A DNA stretch of 64,000 nt from JAFGUF01 sp040883315. GTDB lineage: Bacteria; Bacillota; Clostridia; Christensenellales; UMGS416. The translations under genes were made by a program, and so were the position numbers. The notes beneath the pieces are model-generated. The model did not search any database, was not told the DNA's origin, and saw only the letters and a program-made list of their open reading frames with translations. The DNA is taken from the NCBI GenBank assembly GCA_040883315.1, contig JBFLKU010000012.1:62001-126000 (forward strand), given 5' to 3'. Below are positions 60,937-64,000 of the stretch, in pieces. The number at the start of each line of letters is the position of its first letter. Within the stretch, counting starts at the first letter, position 1.

Positions 60937-61800
60937 ATGAAAGATTTATACGAAAAAGCGAGCATATTAATGGAGGCTCTTCCATATATACAAAGATTGT
61001 CTGGAAAACACGTTGTAATAAAATACGGCGGCAATGCAATGAAAGACCCTAAAATAATTAAAACAATTATGCAGGATGTTACCTTGCTGAAATATGTTGG
61101 AGTAAACCCTATCGTCATACACGGAGGTGGACCAGATATCACAAATATGCTTGCAAGGCTGAGTATTGAATCCAGCTTTCACAATGGTGTACGCATTACA
61201 TCGGCAGAGACCATGGAAGTGGTTGAAATGGTTTTGGCGGGCAAAGTGAACAAAAATGTAGTTGCAATGATTAACTCTATGGGTGCAAAAGCAATAGGTC
61301 TGTGCGGCAAGGACGCAGGACTGATAAAAGCCAAAAAGAAAATATCACCGGACGGCGTGGATTTAGGCTTTGTCGGCGATGTTGTAAATATAAACACAAA
61401 GCTTTTACTTGAGCTTACATCAGATGAATACATCCCAGTTATCGCCCCTATCGGCTTTGGCGACGACGGAAATAGCTACAATATAAATGCAGATATAGTA
61501 GCAGGAGAAATAGCCGCCGCTGTAAAGGCCGAAAAACTGATGTTTTTGACCGATGTGGACGGTGTGCGAATGGATCCTGAAGATGAAGATACATTAATTT
61601 CAATTATCGAAGTAGACCATATCTATAGGCTGATTGAGCAAAAGATAATAAAAGGCGGAATGATACCAAAGGTGATGGGATGCATAAAGGGCATAGAGCA
61701 AGGGGTCAGCAAGACCCACATTGTCAACGGCACTCTACCCCACTCTATTATATTAGAAATATTCACTGATAAAGGTATAGGAACTATGGTGACATCATGA
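60937..61800 (+). CDS. argB: N-acetylglutamate kinase
   Basis: Phosphorylates N-acetylglutamate with ATP, the usual control point of the path. Amino-acid-kinase fold with VIKYGGNAMKDP near 27, VIHGGGPDITNML near 61 and the substrate loop NINADIVAGEIAAA near 183. C-terminal KGGMIPKVMGC. 287 residues, normal. It overlaps argD by 4 bp (ATGA). No argJ or argA lies between argC and argB, where one is often present. Confidence 0.97.
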   Translation: MKDLYEKASILMEALPYIQRLSGKHVVIKYGGNAMKDPKIIKTIMQDVTLLKYVGVNPIVIHGGGPDITNMLARLSIESSFHNGVRITSAETMEVVEMVLAGKVNKNVVAMINSMGAKAIGLCGKDAGLIKAKKKISPDGVDLGFVGDVVNINTKLLLELTSDEYIPVIAPIGFGDDGNSYNINADIVAGEIAAAVKAEKLMFLTDVDGVRMDPEDEDTLISIIEVDHIYRLIEQKIIKGGMIPKVMGCIKGIEQGVSKTHIVNGTLPHSIILEIFTDKGIGTMVTS

Positions 61801-62990
61801 CATTAGAGCATATTAAGGAATTGAATGACAAATATTTTGTGAATATATATAACGGTCGCTATCCTCTTTGCTTCACAGACGGTGAAGGCGTAGTACTGAC
61901 GGATATTTCCGGCAAAAAGTACATTGACTTCGTTGCCGGTATTGCAGTAAACAGCCTGGGTTACAATCATCCTGCGCTAGTAGATGCAATATGCAAAAAA
62001 GCAAAAAGCGTGATGCATTGCTCAAACTTTTATTTCATAAAGGAGCAGTCAGAGCTTGCAGAAAAGCTGTGTCAGCTATCCTTCGGAGATAAAGTATTCT
62101 TTGCCAATTCCGGAGCGGAAGCCAATGAAGGCGCAATCAAGATGGCGAAAAAGTATTTCAGCAAGCAAGGCATAAAAAAGCATAAAATTATAACTCTAGA
62201 GAATTCATTCCACGGCAGGACATTGGCAATGGTCGCAGCCACAGGTCAGGCAAAGTATCAAAAGCCATATAAGCCGCTAGTAAATGGCATAACAAACGTA
62301 GAAAAAGGAAATATCGAGGCTTTAAAAAATGCCATCGATGATGAAACTGCTGCCGTTATGATGGAGCTGATACAAGGCGAAGGCGGCGTTTTACTGATGG
62401 ATGAAGAATATGTGAAGGCTGTTCGTGAATTGTGCGATGAAAAAGGAATACTGCTGATTTTTGACGAGGTGCAGACAGGCATAGCAAGGACAGGAAAAAT
62501 GTTTGCCTACGAGCATTTCGGTGTAGCCCCCGATATCATGACCTTAGCTAAAGGGCTAGGCGGCGGATTTCCTATTGGTGCAATAGTAGCAAAGGAAAGC
62601 GTTTCAGCATTTGAGTCCGGCGACCATGGCACTACGTTCGGCGGCAACCCGATGGCATGCGCATGTGCATTGGCTGTATTGGAGACTATCGAAAATGATA
62701 ATCTGCTGGAGCATGTGGTGAAGACGGGTGAAGTATTTGAAAATAAGCTCATTGAAATAAGCAAAAAGTACGAATTTGTACTTTCTCCGCAAGGCAAAGG
62801 CATGCTTAGGGGACTAAAAATAGCTGATAGTGTTAGCATTGCTGACATAATAAATAGTATGCAAGAGAAAGGATATTTGCTTTGCCCCAGCGGCGGCAAC
62901 ACATTAAGAATTGTACCGCCCCTGATAATGGACAAACAAAACATAGCAAATATGCTTGAAGCACTGGATGAAGTGCTCAGCCAAATATAG
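61797..62990 (+). CDS. argD: N-acetylornithine aminotransferase
   Basis: PLP class III aminotransferase making N-acetylornithine with glutamate as donor. Motifs: FANSGAEANEGAIKMAKK near 103, SFHGRTLAMVAATGQ near 139, LIFDEVQTGIARTGK near 222 with the PLP aspartate, the lysine in LAKGLGGGFPIGA near 252, and TFGGNPMACACAL near 281. 397 residues, normal. It overlaps argB and lies 8 bp before argF. Confidence 0.96.
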   Translation: MTLEHIKELNDKYFVNIYNGRYPLCFTDGEGVVLTDISGKKYIDFVAGIAVNSLGYNHPALVDAICKKAKSVMHCSNFYFIKEQSELAEKLCQLSFGDKVFFANSGAEANEGAIKMAKKYFSKQGIKKHKIITLENSFHGRTLAMVAATGQAKYQKPYKPLVNGITNVEKGNIEALKNAIDDETAAVMMELIQGEGGVLLMDEEYVKAVRELCDEKGILLIFDEVQTGIARTGKMFAYEHFGVAPDIMTLAKGLGGGFPIGAIVAKESVSAFESGDHGTTFGGNPMACACALAVLETIENDNLLEHVVKTGEVFENKLIEISKKYEFVLSPQGKGMLRGLKIADSVSIADIINSMQEKGYLLCPSGGNTLRIVPPLIMDKQNIANMLEALDEVLSQI

Positions 62991-62998
62991 GAGATAAA

Positions 62999-63958
62999 AT
63001 GAATTTATATAAATATGAAGAAAAACCAATATCAAATAAACATATGCTTTCTCTTTCCACATATTCAAAGGAAGAGATTCTGCAGATAATTTCTTTGGCA
63101 TTAAAACTAAAAGATGAACGCAAAAAAGACATCCCCCACCCTATACTGCAGAATAAAACACTAGCAATGATTTTCACCAAATCATCTACACGTACAAGGG
63201 TATCCTTTGAACAGGGGATAAAAGAGCTGGGAGGATACGGCATGTTTTTATCCTCTAATGATATACAGCTAGGCAGGGGTGAGCCAATATCTGACACAGC
63301 ACAGGTTCTATCCCGCATGGTACATGGCATAATGATTCGCACATTTGCCCAAAGCGACGTAGAGGATTTAGCAAAATACGGCACTATCCCAGTAATTAAC
63401 GGGCTTACAGATGACTATCACCCATGCCAAGTGCTGGCTGATATAATGACTGTATATGAGCATAAAAAAACATTGGATAATTTAAAGCTTAGCTTTTTCG
63501 GCGATGGCAACAACATGGCGAATTCGCTGATGATAATATGCGCAAAGCTGGGAATAGATGTGTATATAGCATGCCCAAAAGAATATGAGCCACAAAGCAG
63601 TATTGTTGCAATGGCACAAAAATTCGCTGAAGAAACCGGAAGTAAAGTTGTTGTATCTCAGGACATAAAGGAATGTGCTGCTGATGCAGATGTTGTATAT
63701 ACTGACGTTTTTGCCAGCATGGGCCAAGAAGGCGATGCAAAAGCTAGGCTGGACGCCATGCTCCCTTTTCAAGTGAATGCAAAGCTTATGTCCATAGCAA
63801 AAGATGATGCACTATTTCTGCACTGTCTGCCAGCACACCGCGGCGAGGAAGTGACAGCTGAAGTGATAGACGGCAAACAATCCGTTGTGTTCGACGAAGC
63901 AGAAAACCGCCTGCATGCTCAAAAAGCATTGATGGCACTTTTGATGAAAGATAATTAA
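62999..63958 (+). CDS. argF: Ornithine carbamoyltransferase
   Basis: Joins ornithine and carbamoyl phosphate to give citrulline. Carbamoyl-phosphate loop FTKSSTRTRVSFEQG near 55, second-substrate motif DDYHPCQVLAD near 138, and the catalytic HCLPAHRGEE near 274. At 319 residues it is normal. The order argCBDF has no argJ upstream. Its stop overlaps the ATG of the next, edge-cut gene (TAATG), so the operon continues. Confidence 0.97.
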   Translation: MNLYKYEEKPISNKHMLSLSTYSKEEILQIISLALKLKDERKKDIPHPILQNKTLAMIFTKSSTRTRVSFEQGIKELGGYGMFLSSNDIQLGRGEPISDTAQVLSRMVHGIMIRTFAQSDVEDLAKYGTIPVINGLTDDYHPCQVLADIMTVYEHKKTLDNLKLSFFGDGNNMANSLMIICAKLGIDVYIACPKEYEPQSSIVAMAQKFAEETGSKVVVSQDIKECAADADVVYTDVFASMGQEGDAKARLDAMLPFQVNAKLMSIAKDDALFLHCLPAHRGEEVTAEVIDGKQSVVFDEAENRLHAQKALMALLMKDN

Positions 63959-64000
63959 TGGAAAACATAACTATTCAAATACGACCTGCAAAACTATCTG
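63958..64000 (+). CDS. Start of a further operon gene, possibly GNAT acetyltransferase (cut by window edge)
   Basis: Only 14 codons are visible: MENITIQIRPAKLS. The ATG overlaps the argF stop, typical of translational coupling. The IxIRPAxxxD-like opening is the usual start of GNAT N-acetyltransferases, which would fit a missing N-acetylglutamate synthase step, but 14 residues cannot prove it. Confidence 0.35.
   Translation, partial: MENITIQIRPAKLS

Overview
The window is an AT-rich, gene-dense piece of chromosome from a low-GC Gram-positive bacterium, most likely an anaerobe of the class Clostridia. The signs are tRNA-sensing T-box leaders, PurR of the Bacillus/Clostridium type, a class B penicillin-binding protein with PASTA domains, a meso-diaminopimelate type MurE together with LysA, dimeric glycyl-tRNA synthetase, an oxygen-sensitive two-subunit serine dehydratase, and strong AGGAGG-type ribosome sites. 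The genus cannot be read from the sequence. No rRNA, CRISPR array, insertion sequence or prophage was seen.

Layout. 1-7559 (minus) is the start of the division and cell-wall (dcw) cluster: mraZ, rsmH, ftsL, a PASTA penicillin-binding protein, murE, mraY and murD (cut by the window edge). murF is absent from its usual place, and the penicillin-binding protein has lost all three catalytic motifs. 7560-8940 holds divergent promoters, tRNA-Thr, a free-methionine-sulfoxide reductase and a candidate small RNA. 8940-13668 (minus) is purR-glmU-prs-fba preceded by a marR gene. 13917-19688 (plus) is a three-gene operon of two homocysteine methyltransferase proteins and an aconitase-family hydro-lyase of unknown substrate. 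19709-23394 (minus) carries serine dehydratase and an LTA-synthase-like membrane sulfatase.

23513-32642 (plus) holds T-box-leuA, plsX-acpP-rnc, a half-size AI-2E-family protein, lysA, a cobalamin-riboswitch-controlled btuFCD importer and tRNA-Ser. An orphan sugar-binding lipoprotein then converges on a four-gene ABC-2 export module (33966-38691, minus). An apparently leaderless ABC-F gene, tyrS, yigZ and trpS follow on the plus strand. 43842-51774 (minus) is comM-dprA-trmFO-hslV-hslU-rlmL-phosphoesterase. Upstream lies a two-gene cassette (acyltransferase and membrane LuxR regulator) bracketed by two nearly identical 34-bp promoter copies. 54302-55734 (plus) is a DUF2089/YvlD-type envelope operon. 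55804-59637 (minus) is ychF, T-box-glyS and a potassium-channel-like protein with an altered selectivity filter. 59884-64000 (plus) is argCBDF, with a possible acetyltransferase just beginning at the edge.

How the parts fit. Cobalamin import and cobalamin-type methionine synthesis domains occur together, although the MetH protein here lacks its B12-binding domain. The cell senses leucine and glycine tRNAs (T-boxes), cobalamin (riboswitch), probably arginine (an ARG-box-like palindrome over the argC promoter) and purine status (PurR). The most unusual items are the catalytically degenerate penicillin-binding protein, the promoter-bracketed LuxR cassette, the methyltransferase/hydro-lyase operon, the channel filter and the candidate small RNA.
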